Shown: positions 1 to 11,566 of the stretch, piece by piece
Position numbering within the stretch: position 1 is the first letter of the stretch
How the letters are laid out: each line of letters opens with the position of its first letter
Program-made: the position numbers and the translations under genes
Assembly: GCF_042477335.2 (NCBI RefSeq)
Contig: NC_091255.1
Location: forward strand, 19,942,501-20,006,500
DNA from: Ovis canadensis
Taxonomy: Eukaryota > Chordata > Mammalia > Artiodactyla > Bovidae
DNA length: 64,000 nucleotides
Direction of reading: 5' to 3'
The notes under the pieces: generated by a model
Database searches by the model: none
Told to the model about the DNA's origin: nothing
Seen by the model: the letters and a program-made list of their open reading frames with translations, nothing else

Positions 1-230
1 CACCAAACTATTGAGTAGTTACAACTTAGGGAGGAAGTAGAATTGGAAATAGAGATGAAAAGAAAGAACTTTTTGATATTTATGCTACTTGCACATTTTT
101 GAAAATTTAATGAGACTATTTCTTATATAAAAATTTTAAATTTACATAAATGTTTGAAATGATACCATTATTATAAAAGCAATGCATGTTTATTATAGAG
201 AAGTTAGAGGAGGAAAACAGGAAAATAAAA
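1..230. other. AT-rich DNA, nothing recognised
   Basis: No repeat head or tail, splice-linked frame or RNA gene was recognised in this left edge of the window. Confidence 0.4.
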
Positions 231-790
231 TTTAGCCTGTAATCCAGAAATATCCACTATTAATATTTTGATATCTAGCCTGCCAAGTTAGTTTATTCAT
301 ATACATGCATTTTAAAATAGAAATGGCATTGTATACTGTGACCATCTTCGCTAACATAAAACTGTGTGCAACATCCTTTTCAAAAGGATATATTCTCCTT
401 CATTTGTTCAGTAAGTACTAGGAATACAACACTGGGTTCAAGTATAATGTATTTAATTAATCTTCTGTTGTACTTTTAGATTTCTCCCAATTTTTCTCAG
501 TGTTGAAATACCTCTATGACAATTCTGTCACTGTGATTTTATTTGTGATTTTATTTCCTCAGACTAGATTCCTAAATTGCTGGAAGTGTTGTTGCTGGAT
601 CAGATATCATGTGCATTTCCTAGACCTTTGACATGTATTTCCACAAGCCTTTTGGTAAACTACTATTTAATACCCACCAGCAGCGCCTGAGAGCAGTTTC
701 CCAATGCCCTGACCAACACTGGGATATTGTAATTTTTAAAAACATGAATTTAATAAATAAAGTCTAGCATTTGTTTTTATTTGTGTTAGT
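231..790 (-). mobile_element. Old L1 (L1M-type) 3' fragment, antisense
   Basis: The run 560-735 has the layout of the antisense 3' end of mammalian L1: 'tagattcctaaattgctgga', then 'cccaccagcag' and 'ccaacactgggatattgta'. It is heavily diverged, in line with an old insertion. Boundaries are approximate. Confidence 0.6.
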
Positions 791-2105
791 CAATTCTTTG
801 ATTATGAATAAAGTTTAATATTAAGGATATTAACCCTTTGACAGTGTGTTGCAAAAACACATAAACTTTTTAGCCCCCAAGCCATAAACTAAGATTACAT
901 TTGATTGCCTTTAGAAGTCTCAGTAATATTAGTTGCTTAAACATGCTCTTAAGCAAGTATTATGTGTTTGTGTGTGTGTGTGTGAAATACATCACTCTAC
1001 ATACGAAAAAATAACATTACCATCTTGGCTTGTGCTTGACTCTCATATTCCCTTCTAGAAAAATTAATTTATTTTCAATCAATTAACAATGTTTTAAAAA
1101 AATTAAAATGTTTTCTGGAAAACTACATTCTTTGGGAAAGCCTTTCTTCATGAGAGATTAAAATCTGCCTTGGACTTTTACATGGATTAAGTTTTAAATT
1201 AGTATAGAAGAATAACAATATGAATCAATTTGATCAAAGAAAAAGTGTCACTAATTATTTAAACAAGACACTTACAACAGGGATTTAAAGGCAAAGCAGC
1301 GGATTTCCCTTGCATGTGGATCAAATCAGAAGTATCCCATAATTGACTCTTTACAAGACCCTGCTTCAGTATAATGGACTAGATATTAAAGCTTTAAGTA
1401 TTTAAAGCTAGTTTCCGTCTTTCTCTAAATGGAGGCCCGCCACTAAGAGCTATTTTACAAGTCTGACACATTAGCTACATCGCAGGGAAATACACTGGCT
1501 CTGCTTCTAGGGTCCGGAATTTCAAGTGCTTTCAATAGTTAAATGGTGTGAAATGGGTAACATTGAACCTGTGAGAAGCAATGAGCGCCTAAAAAATAAA
1601 TTCCAGATGGGAAGGCTGATGGAAAGGGATATAGATACTGTAACGGTTCTTTCAATGAATTAATTCCAAAAAGGGCTCATACTTTTTTTTTTTTTCCTGT
1701 ATTTTTAGCCAACTTATCTGTGCATGACTTTGGGAAAGAAAAATATATTATGATTTTCCCATTCTATTATTTAACTTTGTTTAGAAACAAAGCAGGTTTT
1801 GTAAACTATTACTGTCAGATCAAACACAGGAGTAGCATAGGAGGAGTCATGTAAGGAGTATTTTATAACTTTCTTAAAGCAGTAAAGTCAAAAGGGTCAA
1901 GTCAAGACCACAGCTCTTCCTTACAGTGTAATGTTAGACTAAATAACTAACTGCTTCATATGTTAGGATTCCCACTACAGAATAGACATTTTGGTACCTA
2001 CCCCTGCAGTACATTTTTTAGTGTAATGAGGTGTGTTTTCATGTACCCTAGCATTTTGATCTCATAGCATCTTTAGTAGGTCACATACAAAACACCTTTG
2101 AAGAA
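791..2105. other. AT-rich intergenic DNA, no gene seen
   Basis: A short (GT)n run lies at 967-984 and a T run at 1684-1696. No conserved frame or known repeat was recognised in the rest. Confidence 0.4.
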
Positions 2106-2335
2106 GAATTATAGTGTAGTGAGAAGAGTTTTAATGTTTGGCTAGAATTGGGTTCAAATCACAAATTTGCCACTTAGTCATTAATCTGGGTCATTTTACT
2201 TAGTCTCTCAGGGTCTCAGCTTCCTCCTTTATAAAACAGAGATCATAGTCATATCGCCAGAAATGCTGAGAGGATTATACAAGATGATGTCTGAAAAGTG
2301 CTAAACAGAGCAACTAACTTGTAAGTCCTCAAAAA
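2106..2335 (+). mobile_element. MIR SINE, sense
   Basis: The order is that of a MIR: 'ttgggttcaaatc', 'tgccacttagtc', 'gggtctcagcttcctc', 'ataaaacagagatcatag', then 'gaggattatacaagatgatg'. The core and the L2-like tail are both visible. Diverged, hence ancient. Confidence 0.75.
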
Positions 2336-4185
2336 TCATAGCTCTTATTATATTCACTGTGAGTGCTTGTTGAATTAATTTTTGTGTAATGTTTCTACCC
2401 CATAATCAAAATAATTACTAATTGATATCCGAAAGAGATGTCTATTTTGACACGCAAATATTAGTCATTCTTTCTCCTGTACAGAATATAGAATGTTGGA
2501 AAATGCATTTGTGCTTCTACCACCCAATATAATGAATAGAATAGAGCCAGTGCAACACCCTCAGAGTGGATTTTTGAAGATCTAGCTTCATAACATATCA
2601 AGGCAACTGCAAAAACCAAGAGCTCCAAGCCACTGCCGTATTCCGTAAGTCTGAAAGTCACATCCGCCAGTGAAAGGGGACTCAACGGGCAATCCCCCGC
2701 CCTCCATTTGGCAGTAACTACTCGTCACTGAAAGGTGCTGGAGGAGTCGAGATCGGGGTCTGGCTCTGACTCTAGTTAAAGTCCTCCATGTTTTCATTAC
2801 CAACTCCATTTTTATGGCTTAGATCTTGGCTATAGTAAACTCCAGATTGAATAGACGCCTCAAATATACATCTGAGACCAGCATTCAGTCTTAAATAGCA
2901 GCCAAGTTGCCTGCAGATGCATTTTTTTTTTTGAAATGGGCCATAGAAAGGGGTTTTTTTTTCTTTTTTTTTTTTAAAGTCAGGCTTCAAGCAGCCTCAC
3001 AAATCATTTTTACGTGGCTTCCTGGACCTTTGTTTTTAGCAAATCCTTTAACGGGGGATAGACTCATTTGTGTATTTCTTCAAAGGAAGGATTTTGCAGG
3101 TAGCTCTTCATGAGGTCTGTCACCGTCTAGATTTGGGAGAAAGAGAGTTTTAAAAGAGTAGAGATGTTTACTTTGCGGAAGTCATTGTTTGGTACCTGTA
3201 GCCATTAGCACAGGAGCTAAACCACTGGCAATGTGGAGTAAAAGCCAGTATCTATACTACAGGTCTGAGGTCCCAGGACTGAGCTGGAGACGAAGCAGTG
3301 ATGTTTTAGAATCTCATTAACATCTTTCCATCTTACAATTTCTTTTTTCTCCAGCTTTATTGAAATCCTATTAGCATTACTAATAAATGGACCTGGCTCC
3401 CCATTAACCTAAGAGCAGATTGTGGCCTATTCATTTTATAAGCATGAATTCTGTTGCACGATGCCCGTTCTGAAAGCAAAGTCATTTAACATTATGAAGT
3501 TATTTTTCGTCCCTTCATTCTGGGTTTTTGAAATAAAAATATATATGTAATTTAGGTGGCGTGTGCCTCTAACTAAGTTAAAACATAAGCAAATCTACTT
3601 AGCCAAAAAGCCAAATTTATTCTCATTTTATTAGGCAGGTGGTGTACATATTAGATGATTTCCCTCTCGGGTTTTACATTTATTTCATGTGTTTTCCTCC
3701 AAAGAACAGGAGTTATTCTGTCAAAAGTGGGGAGGTGAAACCTCGGTTAAGGGGATACTGCAAATTCTACCCTTTCAGCAGAAGTAATTTATAGTTTCAT
3801 AATATTCCAGAGTTTCTCTTTGTCTTTTGCATGACAATTTATGACCAGGGTATTTTCATGTTTCCCTTACTCCTTGGTACAAGCCTGAACAAATAAACTG
3901 TGTGCATTTAGGGTCTGTTTCCCGGTGCTATTTTCCAGGTAACGTTATTTTTTCTTCCCCCGACCTCAGATGACATAAGCTGAATTCTGCATTGCAGTAT
4001 TTTAATCCAGAAGGCACATAATGCGAAACTAAACTAATGAGAATGAGCTTTCTGTGTTATTTTGTCTAAAAATATTCTTTAAATAATCTATTTGTTAAAA
4101 ACCTATATCCTGAATAATTTTTAAAAGTTCTTGGCTTCATAAATATAAATGTATATATATATACATACATACATACATATATATG
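2336..4185. other. Intergenic DNA with few recognisable repeats
   Basis: T runs lie at 2922-2932 and 2954-2975. A short L1-like antisense tail ('ctccagctttattgaaatcc') is seen at about 3350-3370. Short frames in 2461-3113 lack any family resemblance and are treated as chance. A (TA)n/(CATA)n simple repeat occupies about 4148-4188. Confidence 0.4.
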
Positions 4186-4188
4186 TAT
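4148..4188. repeat. (TA)n/(ACAT)n simple repeat
   Basis: Alternating TATA and four-base CATA units abut the T-rich start of the antisense SINE that follows, as expected for an A-tail that grew into a microsatellite. Confidence 0.8.
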
Positions 4189-4490
4189 TTTGGTCTTTTG
4201 TTTGTTTTGTGTTTGTGTTTGGTTGTGCTGAGTCTTCGTTGCTGTGTGGGGGCTTTCTCTGGTTGCAGCGAGCAGGGGCTACTCTCTAGTTGGGGTGCAT
4301 GGGCTTCTCACGGAGGTGGCTTCTTTTGTTGTGGAGCACAGACTCGAGGCGTGCAGGCTCAGCGGTTGTGGTGAGTAGCTTAGTTGCTCCCTGGCACGTG
4401 GGATCTTCCGGGACCAGGGGTCGAACTCATGTCCCTTGCATTGGCAGGCGGAATTGGATTCTTAACCACTGGACTACCAGATAAATCCCT
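4189..4490 (-). mobile_element. CHR-like artiodactyl tRNA-derived SINE, antisense, near full length
   Basis: Antisense landmarks in order are 'gtcttcgttgctg', 'gggctttctctggttgcag', 'gttgtggagcac', 'gggatcttccgggacc', the B-box complement 'ggtcgaactcatgtcc', and 'taaccactggactacca'. The length of about 300 bp suits the long CHR type. The tRNA-like head is at the right end. Confidence 0.8.
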
Positions 4491-4549
4491 TTATTTGGTA
4501 TACCTAAAGAAGGACTTTTTCAGGCATCTGCTTTAGGGTTTTTACAAAA

Positions 4550-5620
4550 ATTATTGTTACAGGTATAAAATTGAGGGAAAAATAATACAACAACCCCCTT
4601 TTTGCTCTAACTTAAGAAATGAAACATTAGCCATAAATCTGAGGTTCTCTGTGTGCCCATCTCCTTAGTTGCATCCTCTTTTGAGTCCCCTAGATGAGCG
4701 AATCTGGAATTTGTCATTTCTAGGCATTTCTGTATATTTTTTATTGCATATGTATGTATCCCTAACTGATATTTAGTATTAATATCCATTTTTAACATAT
4801 TCTATGCATGTTGTCCTACTTGCTTATGAAACTTGCTCTTTTCTCTCAACATTTTGTGTCTGAGATTTGCCCACATTGATACATGTGGCTCTGACTCATT
4901 AATTTCCATAGCTGTAAGGTATTACATTGATGGTTAAACCACAATCTATGTAGACATTTCCTGTCAATGGACATTCAGTCTATTATTGCTTGCTAGTATT
5001 AACATGGCTGCTGTGAATATTCTTGTCCATATATTTTGTGCATACATATGAGGATTTTTCTAGGACATAGCCCCAAAGTAAATGCATATTCACTCTTTTC
5101 TACTTATCGCCAATTTTTTTTGCCAAAGTGGTTGAACCCCTTAAACTCCCACCAACAGGTTCTGCTTCACTGTCTCACCAACACTTAACACTATAAGGCT
5201 TGGAAATTTTGTTAATCTGGTAAGTATGAAACTCATTTCCCTGATCACTGAGTGAGATTTACTATCTATTTCTTTGTTAGCCACCCATGTTTTATCTTCT
5301 GTGGAATGTAAGCTCATGCCTTTTGTCTTTTTTTGGGGGGTGGGGAGGGGATTATTGGTCTTTTTTATACAGATTTGTAATATATCCTGAGCACTTAACC
5401 TTTGTTTGTTCTGTGTATTACAAGGCTCTTTTCTAGCCTGTGCCTTCTCTTTTCATCTTCTCTGTAGTGTGTCATTTGATAAACTAAAGTTTCAGTATCT
5501 AAAACAGTCAAATATATCTATCTTTTCTTTCTAGCTTTTGCTTTTTATGCCTTGATTACAATAGTTTCATAATAAATCTCAATTTGGGATGAGAAGATTT
5601 TCTCCATCTTGTTTTTATTC
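4550..5620 (-). mobile_element. Old L1 (L1M-type) 3' region, antisense
   Basis: Antisense L1 landmarks are seen: 'attacattgatggttaaacc', 'gctgctgtgaatattcttgt', 'ccaaagtggttgaacc', 'ctcccaccaacaggttctgc', 'caccaacacttaac', 'ctgatcactgagtg'. The frame is broken throughout, and a G run lies at 5334-5350. Confidence 0.7.
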
Positions 5621-6015
5621 AAAAGCATGTCTTTGGATTTTTAAAGTGTGATTATTACTGCTTTTCTAATAGTAGGACTTTACTTTGAACAGCCTTTTCT
5701 AGACTTCTGATCATTGCCATACAGGCACTGATTATATCTTTTCCTTCCTCTGCTCCTTCTCTACTTCATTTCCATCCGAGTCTTCTGCCTGCTTGGATTT
5801 CCAGAAAAATGTAAAAAAAAGAAATATGGTTATCCCTATGCAGATTGTCAAATGAATGATTGCTCACTCTATAAGGATAGAAGATTCATACACTTTTAAT
5901 GCTATTTAAAAATTTTAATGCTAAAAGGAATCCTAGATGATTGATTTAAACCCCTTCGTAAATGATACAAAGATGAGAAAATCTTTAGCTAAATCAAATT
6001 TCTCTAGGTGGTAAG
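5621..6015. other. AT-rich DNA, nothing recognised
   Basis: No gene or repeat edge was recognised; an A run lies at 5813-5820. Confidence 0.35.
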
Positions 6016-6440
6016 AAATCTAACTAATAATTAAATACAAAGAGCATTTGCTTTGGATTCAGCAGTTCCTCTTACCAGCTACATTATTCAGCCTCTCTAA
6101 ACTTTGTTTCCTCATCTGTAGAATTATCCCACAGTGTTTTTTTAAAACTTTAAAAAGATTACTTATTTACTTAATATTTTTTGGTCTTCGTTGCTGCTCA
6201 TGGGCTTTCTCTCATTGGGATGAGCCTGGAGTCAGGAGTTGTGGTGCATGAACTTAGCTGCTCCAAAGCATGTGGGATCTTCACAGAGCAGGGATCGAAC
6301 CCGTGTCCCCTGCGTTGGCAGGAGGGTTCTTAAGCACTTTTTCACTAGTGAAGTCCCCTATCACAAGTATTTGTAAGGATTAAATGTTAAATATCCTGCA
6401 CGATGCCTGAAATAAGGAACGGAATAATGTTATTCTTTTG
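6016..6440 (+). mobile_element. MIR SINE, sense, split by a CHR-like SINE
   Basis: The left part (6040-6130) has 'tttggattcagcagttcctc' and 'tttcctcatctgtagaatta'. The right part (6361-6440) continues 'gtaaggattaaatg'. The CHR-like insert between them explains the break, so the MIR is the older element. Confidence 0.65.
6160..6358 (-). mobile_element. CHR-like SINE, antisense, inside a MIR
   Basis: Landmarks are 'ggtcttcgttgctgctcatg', 'gggatcttcacagagcaggg', 'atcgaacccgtgtcccctgc' and 'gttcttaagcacttt'. The short frame at 6048-6251 is a by-product. Confidence 0.75.
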
Positions 6441-6820
6441 CTGCCCCCATGATAACCCTTTTTCTTGGTGGTGAGCACAGTGCTTTGGGAATACGGTCTT
6501 AGGGGACTCAAGAAAGCTTCCCTAAAGAGGTAATGCTCAGCTGAAACTTGAAGAATATGTAACGGTTAGGGTTAGGCAGGGCCAAGGACACTCCAGGACC
6601 ACAGAGCAACATGTGTTTGGGAAGAGATCACAGTCTGTTTCTTTAGACCACAGCTATCTTTTGATAATTAATAGAGAAAAGGACTTCCAGAGTCTTCCCT
6701 GCAGGTTATATACTGTGGTGATGTTTTGGCATGAAGGGGTTGGCTTTCTTAATGAGTTTTGGATTTCCATTCCTTGCTAAGCATTTCTATCGGTTGTGAT
6801 TGTGTCAGCATAAAGGCAGT
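6441..6820. other. Intergenic DNA, nothing firmly recognised
   Basis: No conserved frame. The text at 6530-6560 ('agctgaaacttgaagaatat') could be part of an old repeat but is too diverged to name. Confidence 0.35.
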
Positions 6821-7340
6821 ATAGAGCAGTGTATTTCAATTTGGATGCAGCTCTGGGAGTTCCCAAGATCCTTTCAGGGGGCCCACAAGGGCAAAACTAT
6901 ATTCTTAACAATACTAAACATCATTTGCCTTTTCCACCATGTAAATATTTGCAGATGGCTCAAAATGATGGTAGATAAAACTGCTATTAATAACGTGCAG
7001 TAATCAATGCATTCTTCACCACTGCACACAAAAACAAAGCAACAAATAAAAGCAGCCAGTTTCATTTGAGAAATTCTTGATGAAGCGAGAAACATTATTA
7101 ATTTTTATTAAATCTCAACTCTTAAGTACTGGGCTTTTTGAATAGTCCATGTAACAACAACAACAAAAAGCGTAGAGCACTTCTGACTGCTAAGGTATGA
7201 TGGCTGTCTCTAGGAAAAGTGCTGTGCAGCTGTTTGAGTTGAAAGTTGAGCCAGCTGCTTTTTGCACAGAATCTTGTTTTTACTTGAAAAAATTACCAAC
7301 AGACAAGTTGTGATTACTGAGGTTTGGCAGATATATTTTT

Positions 7341-8282
7341 CAGTTCAGTTCAGTTCAGTCGCTCAGTCGTGTCTGACTCCTTGCGACCCCATGAATCGCA
7401 GCACGCCAGGCCTCCCTGTCCATCACCAACTTCCAGAGTTTACTCAAACTCACGTCCATCAAGTCCATGATACCATCCAGCCATCTCATCCTCTGTCGTC
7501 CCCTTCTCCTCCTGCCCGCAATCCCTCCCAGCATCAGAGTCTTTGCCAATGAGTCAACTCTTCTCATGAGGTGGCCAAAGTATTGGAGTTTCAGCTTTAG
7601 CATCATTCCTTCCAAAGAAATCCCAGGGCTGATCTCCCTCAGAATGGACTGGTTGGATCTCCTTGCAGTCCAAGGGACTCTCAAGAGTCTTCTCCAACAC
7701 CACAGTTCAAAAGCATCAATTCTTCGGCGCTCAGCCTTCTTCACAGTCCAACTCTCCCATCCATACATGACCACTGGAAAAACCATAGCCTTGACTAGAC
7801 AGACCTTAGTCGGCAAAGTAATGTCTCTGCTTTTGAATATACTATCTAGGTTGGTCATAACTTTTCTTCCAAGGAGTAAGCGTCTTTTAATTTCATGGCT
7901 GCAGTCACCATCTGCAGTGATTTTGGAGCCCCAAAAAATAAAGTCTGACAATGTTTCCACTGTTTCCCCATCTATTTCCCATGAAGTGATGGGACCGGAT
8001 GTCATGATCTTCGTTTTCTGAATGTTGAGCTTTAAGCCAACTTTTTCACTCTCCTCTTTCACTTTCATCAAGAGGCTTTTTAGTTCCTCTTCACTTTCTG
8101 CCATAAGGGTGGTATCATCTGCATATCTGAGGTGATTGATATTTCTCCCGGCAATCTTGATTCTAGCTTGTGTGTCTTCCAGCCCAGCGTTTCCCATGAT
8201 GTACTCTGCATAGAAGTTAAATAAGCAGGGTGGCAATATACAGCCTTGATGTACTCCTTTTCCTATTTGGAACCCGTCTGTT
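7341..8282 (-). mobile_element. BovB (RTE-type) LINE, 5' truncated, antisense, perfect 11-bp TSD
   Basis: The insert is flanked by 'gatatattttt' at 7330-7340 and 8283-8293. On the minus strand it runs from within the reverse transcriptase ORF to the BovB 3' end with its CAGTT units at 7341-7357. The 5' truncation lies at 'aacagacgggttcc'. It sits in the fossil hAT element. Confidence 0.93.
7355..8236 (-). pseudogene. BovB reverse transcriptase ORF, C-terminal 293 residues, still open
   Basis: The frame includes the catalytic motif context [20 protein letters not shown] (YADD box) and then [42 protein letters not shown], and the basic run [15 protein letters not shown]. It ends ARSQTRLSD and stop. 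It reads through without stop or frameshift from the truncation at 8282 to the end. The endonuclease domain and the N-terminal part of the reverse transcriptase are missing because of 5' truncation, so it cannot be an active element. The methionine at 8236 is internal, not a natural start. The plus-strand frame 7467-8021 is a shadow. Confidence 0.9.
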
Positions 8283-9239
8283 GATATATTTTTAATGACG
8301 AATAAAAGGAACTAGTTATTTCAACAATTAATATAGTATTTGTCAACCATGATAAAAGTCTAGCTTCCAAGAAAGATTCAAATTTTGGAAAACTTCAGAT
8401 ATTTTAAACTACATCAATAGTGATATTAAGAAGGTTGATTTTTTCGTATTGCATAATGAAAAGTGCCAACATTTGGAAGATCTACCCAACCCAGTGAACA
8501 AATATTTTCCAAATTACTAATGACTGATATTAAAAACTGGGTAAATGATCCATTCTAAGTGCATGAGAGACTAATGATTTTAGTGTAACAGAGTACAAAA
8601 ACTTCATTGATAAGGTTGCAGATCCTACCTGGCAACTAACCTCTAAGAAACTACTACTTGTCAGTTTGGGGGGTAGCATCAAACAGAAACAGCCACAGCT
8701 ATCTCCAAATCCTACGTAAGACACTTTTCCAACTATGGGTCTATATGGCTGTTTCTCTTCATGTACTTCTGCCAAAACATTTCACAGCAGATCAAATGCA
8801 GAAGGAGGTATCAGGATCTCTCTCTCTTCTATTAAATTCAACATTAAAGAGATTTGCAAAAAATATAAAGCATTACAACTCTTCCTGCTATTTCTTGTTT
8901 GTTTTGGAAAATATAGTTTTAAAAAATTACTTCCATTAACATACATTATCATATAATGACATTATCTTTAAATCAATTAATAAGTACATATTGTTTTCTC
9001 AATTTTAGTTTCTAGTTCTGTAAATACTGATAGATATAACTTACATACATAAGAAGTCTTTGGGGTTCTCGAAAACTTTTACGAGTAAAGGGTCCTGAAA
9101 CCAAAAACTATAGGCAGAGAAGAAACTTTGAGATTTAAAGAAAACAGTAACCAGTATGTTAGTAATTAACACGGTTGATGGATTGTGTTGGGTTAGGGCA
9201 AAACTGTGATATATTACAAGATAGCAGAGTGAATTAAAA

Positions 9240-9345
9240 AATGTATCACTGGAGTCAGAACTGATTTCTCCTAATTCTACCATTAAGCTACAGTTACTTC
9301 AAGTCAAGTCACTAGAAGTCATTTCCTCTTAGGGCTGCTAGAATT
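9240..9345 (+). mobile_element. Possible MIR fragment, sense
   Basis: 'ggagtcagaactgatttctc' followed by 'tcaagtcactagaagtcatt' is like a diverged MIR core. Weak. Confidence 0.3.
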
Positions 9346-9493
9346 AGCAAATAAAAACATAGGATACTCTGTTACATTTGAATTTCAGATAGGCAATGAA
9401 TAATTAGTATGAGTATGTCCCAGATATTGAGTGGGATTCACCTTAACCAAGTGTCCTGCATTTTATCTGGCAGGTCTACTTCATTCCTGAAGG

Positions 9494-9606
9494 AGGGCAT
9501 GGCAACTCGCTCCAGTATTCTTGCCTGGAGAATCCCATGGATGGAGGATCCTGGTGGGCTACAGTCCATGGGTGGCAAAGAGCAGGACACGACTGAGCAA
9601 CTATCA
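9494..9606 (+). mobile_element. Bov-A-type SINE fragment, sense
   Basis: 'tccagtattcttgcctggag', 'aatcccatggatggagg' and 'gacacgactgagcaact' mark the 3' half of a Bov-tA/BOV-A unit. The tRNA head is missing. Confidence 0.85.
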
Positions 9607-10896
9607 CTGTTTGTTTTTTTTTTAATAATTGATCCTTAAAAGTGCTTTTGAAATTTGGTTGTATAAAATGCGAAAGATTGGAAACCACTGCAGCAGACAG
9701 GATCTAAATTTTCTCCTGGCTCTTACATCTTATGGACTTTGCCTTTGGGAGTCAGGGGACATGAGAACTACGCAGACTTTTTCTCCTATATGCCTATGCG
9801 ACTCTAGTACAATTTCTTTTCTAAGTCATATTTCCTCACTATGTAACATACAGAGGACGGCTCTCACTCCCCTCTCCTGCACCATTACTTACTGGGAGTG
9901 AATGAAGTCATGTCTGGAAAGTGCTCTGAGCTCTTCAAAGAAGTACCTAGAGAGGGAGGGAGGCACCCGTACCCTGCACTGGGAGCAACAGCGGAGTTTT
10001 TTAGGATAAACTGAAAAGCTGAGAGTATGTTTAAAGTATTGCTTTTGATTTGCACATCTTCAGTTTGATCCTTAACAACATGTTTGCTCTGATTCCAGGA
10101 ATTTTGTGATCTTAGTTCAGTGTTGACATTTTACATCCTCCCCGGGACTCTAAGTACTCTTTAAGGAATGCGTGGTTAATGTAGTAGAGAGAAAAATCCA
10201 AAATCACACTGTATCTGGGAGCCAAAAAGTCCAGCCTTAACTGGCCTTAAACAAACATAACTCGCTTTTCTGGAAACACCTGTCAACTTAAAACAAGCGA
10301 AAAAGGACAAAAGGAAAACCCTCAAGATTCACTGAAGAGCTCAGTCAGACATCATTTCTAATCTTCCAAAAGTTGTGATTGTTTGTTTATTTTTCCATAT
10401 AATTTCTTAGACTAGCCTTTCACAAGAAATAAAGGCTACATAGGAAGTATCACAGGGAAGAGGATCCTTGATCCAAAGCTCCAGGGGTTACCTGACTTAA
10501 TTATTCCACATGCTTGGTATTCTCTACCAAAATAGACTTCTTTTTAAAGAGAATCCAATTTCCAATGGGTTTAACCTAGAAAAACAGAAAAAAGCTAATA
10601 AAAGCTTGGAGGCTGGTCCAAGGAAAGCATTGTGGCTGCTACACGTTTGGAGGCCTGGTCCAGTGGAGAGGTTTGCAGTCGCTGCCAGTTTCTGCAGTGA
10701 ATTTGCTGCTCTCTGGGTTGTGGGATGGGGTACCTGGTAGCCTCCTGGTAAGTTCTCAGGAATCAATTATGCTTGACTGCTTTCCTGTATTGCCAAAACC
10801 TGTAATAGTTGTGATACTGGAGTTGTTAACAGAAAAATATATTTTAAACACCTGGAATAATGCCTACCACTCTCCTATTCATTCTCTACCCTGAGG
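9607..10896. other. Intergenic DNA, nothing recognised
   Basis: No repeat or conserved frame was named. Frames at 10510-10766 overlap on both strands and lack family features. Confidence 0.4.
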
Positions 10897-11368
10897 CAGT
10901 AAGTCCTCTGCATGCGAAACCTTGAAGTTGTGAACTTTCAAAGACTCAGACATGCGTTCGCATATCCAATCACGTAGGTTAGTCCACGTGTCTGGTGCAC
11001 ATTGTCATGTGTGTGCAGCCTCTGGTTGTGCTTTTGTGTACTTCGTACAGTACTGTATAGAATACAGAAATAGCGTATCTTTGTTTCAATCCCAGGATGT
11101 CCAGAGCAAGTGTAAAAGCAGAGAAGTAGCTGGTACTACTGTACTTTTCAAGGTACTGTACTATAAGATTAAATTTTCTTTTAATTTTTATGTTTGCTTT
11201 TTTAATGTATCATTACGTGAAAAGTATTATAAGCCTGTTACAGTACAATGCCATATACAGCCAATTGTGTTAGTTGGGTACCTAGGCTAACTTTGTTGGA
11301 CTTAGAAACAAGCGGGACTTAGAACACACTCTAGAAATGGAACTCATTGGTATACAGGGGACTTATGG
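10897..11368. mobile_element. Tigger-type (pogo) DNA transposon remnant with both terminal repeats
   Basis: The left end 'cagtaagtcctctgcatgc' pairs with the reverse complement of the right end, 'ccataagtcccctgtatac', at about 14 of 19 positions. A TA follows the right end. Internal text ('ctgtatagaatacagaaata', 'ctactgtacttttcaaggta', 'gttagttgggtacctaggct') agrees with a short, deleted Tigger-family element as I remember it. The 112-residue frame inside is not a transposase. Confidence 0.65.
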
Positions 11369-11557
11369 TATCTCACACCAGGAGTTTCTACCCCACATCA
11401 GGAATTCTAACCAAGCACTATTCAAACTTGATTTTTCTGTTATTAGTCGCTCGGTGATCTTAAGCACCAGATGGACAATGGCCTTCCCCCACCATTCCCC
11501 CACATAAGATCTGTGAATCTGGTGCTCTAAGTCCTGCTGTCAGATTTAAGTCTTCGT
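11369..11557. other. Short intergenic stretch
   Basis: Nothing recognised between the Tigger remnant and the BovB copy. Confidence 0.3.
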
Positions 11558-11566
11558 ATGATGGCT

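Larger units (their letters stand above)
6821..9112 (+). mobile_element. Fossil hAT-superfamily DNA transposon, interrupted by BovB
   Basis: Both sides of the BovB insert at 7341-8282 belong to one old element. The left side has a spacer with 'cctttcagggggcccac'. The right side, 8460-8870, holds transposase remnants: CQHLEDLPNPVNKYFPNY, and on another frame FSSCTS followed by NAEGGIRISLSSIKFNIKEI. The latter resembles the C-terminal hAT dimerisation region (FS..T..K...RN.L.AE...R..LS). The element ends near 9110 with 'gggtcctgaaaccaaaaact', a terminal-repeat-like end. Several stops and frameshifts make it non-functional. Subfamily is not assigned; the assignment rests on memory of the family. 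Confidence 0.6.

Noticed and set aside
7467-8021. A 184-residue plus-strand frame
   Set aside because: Exact antisense shadow of the BovB reverse transcriptase frame.
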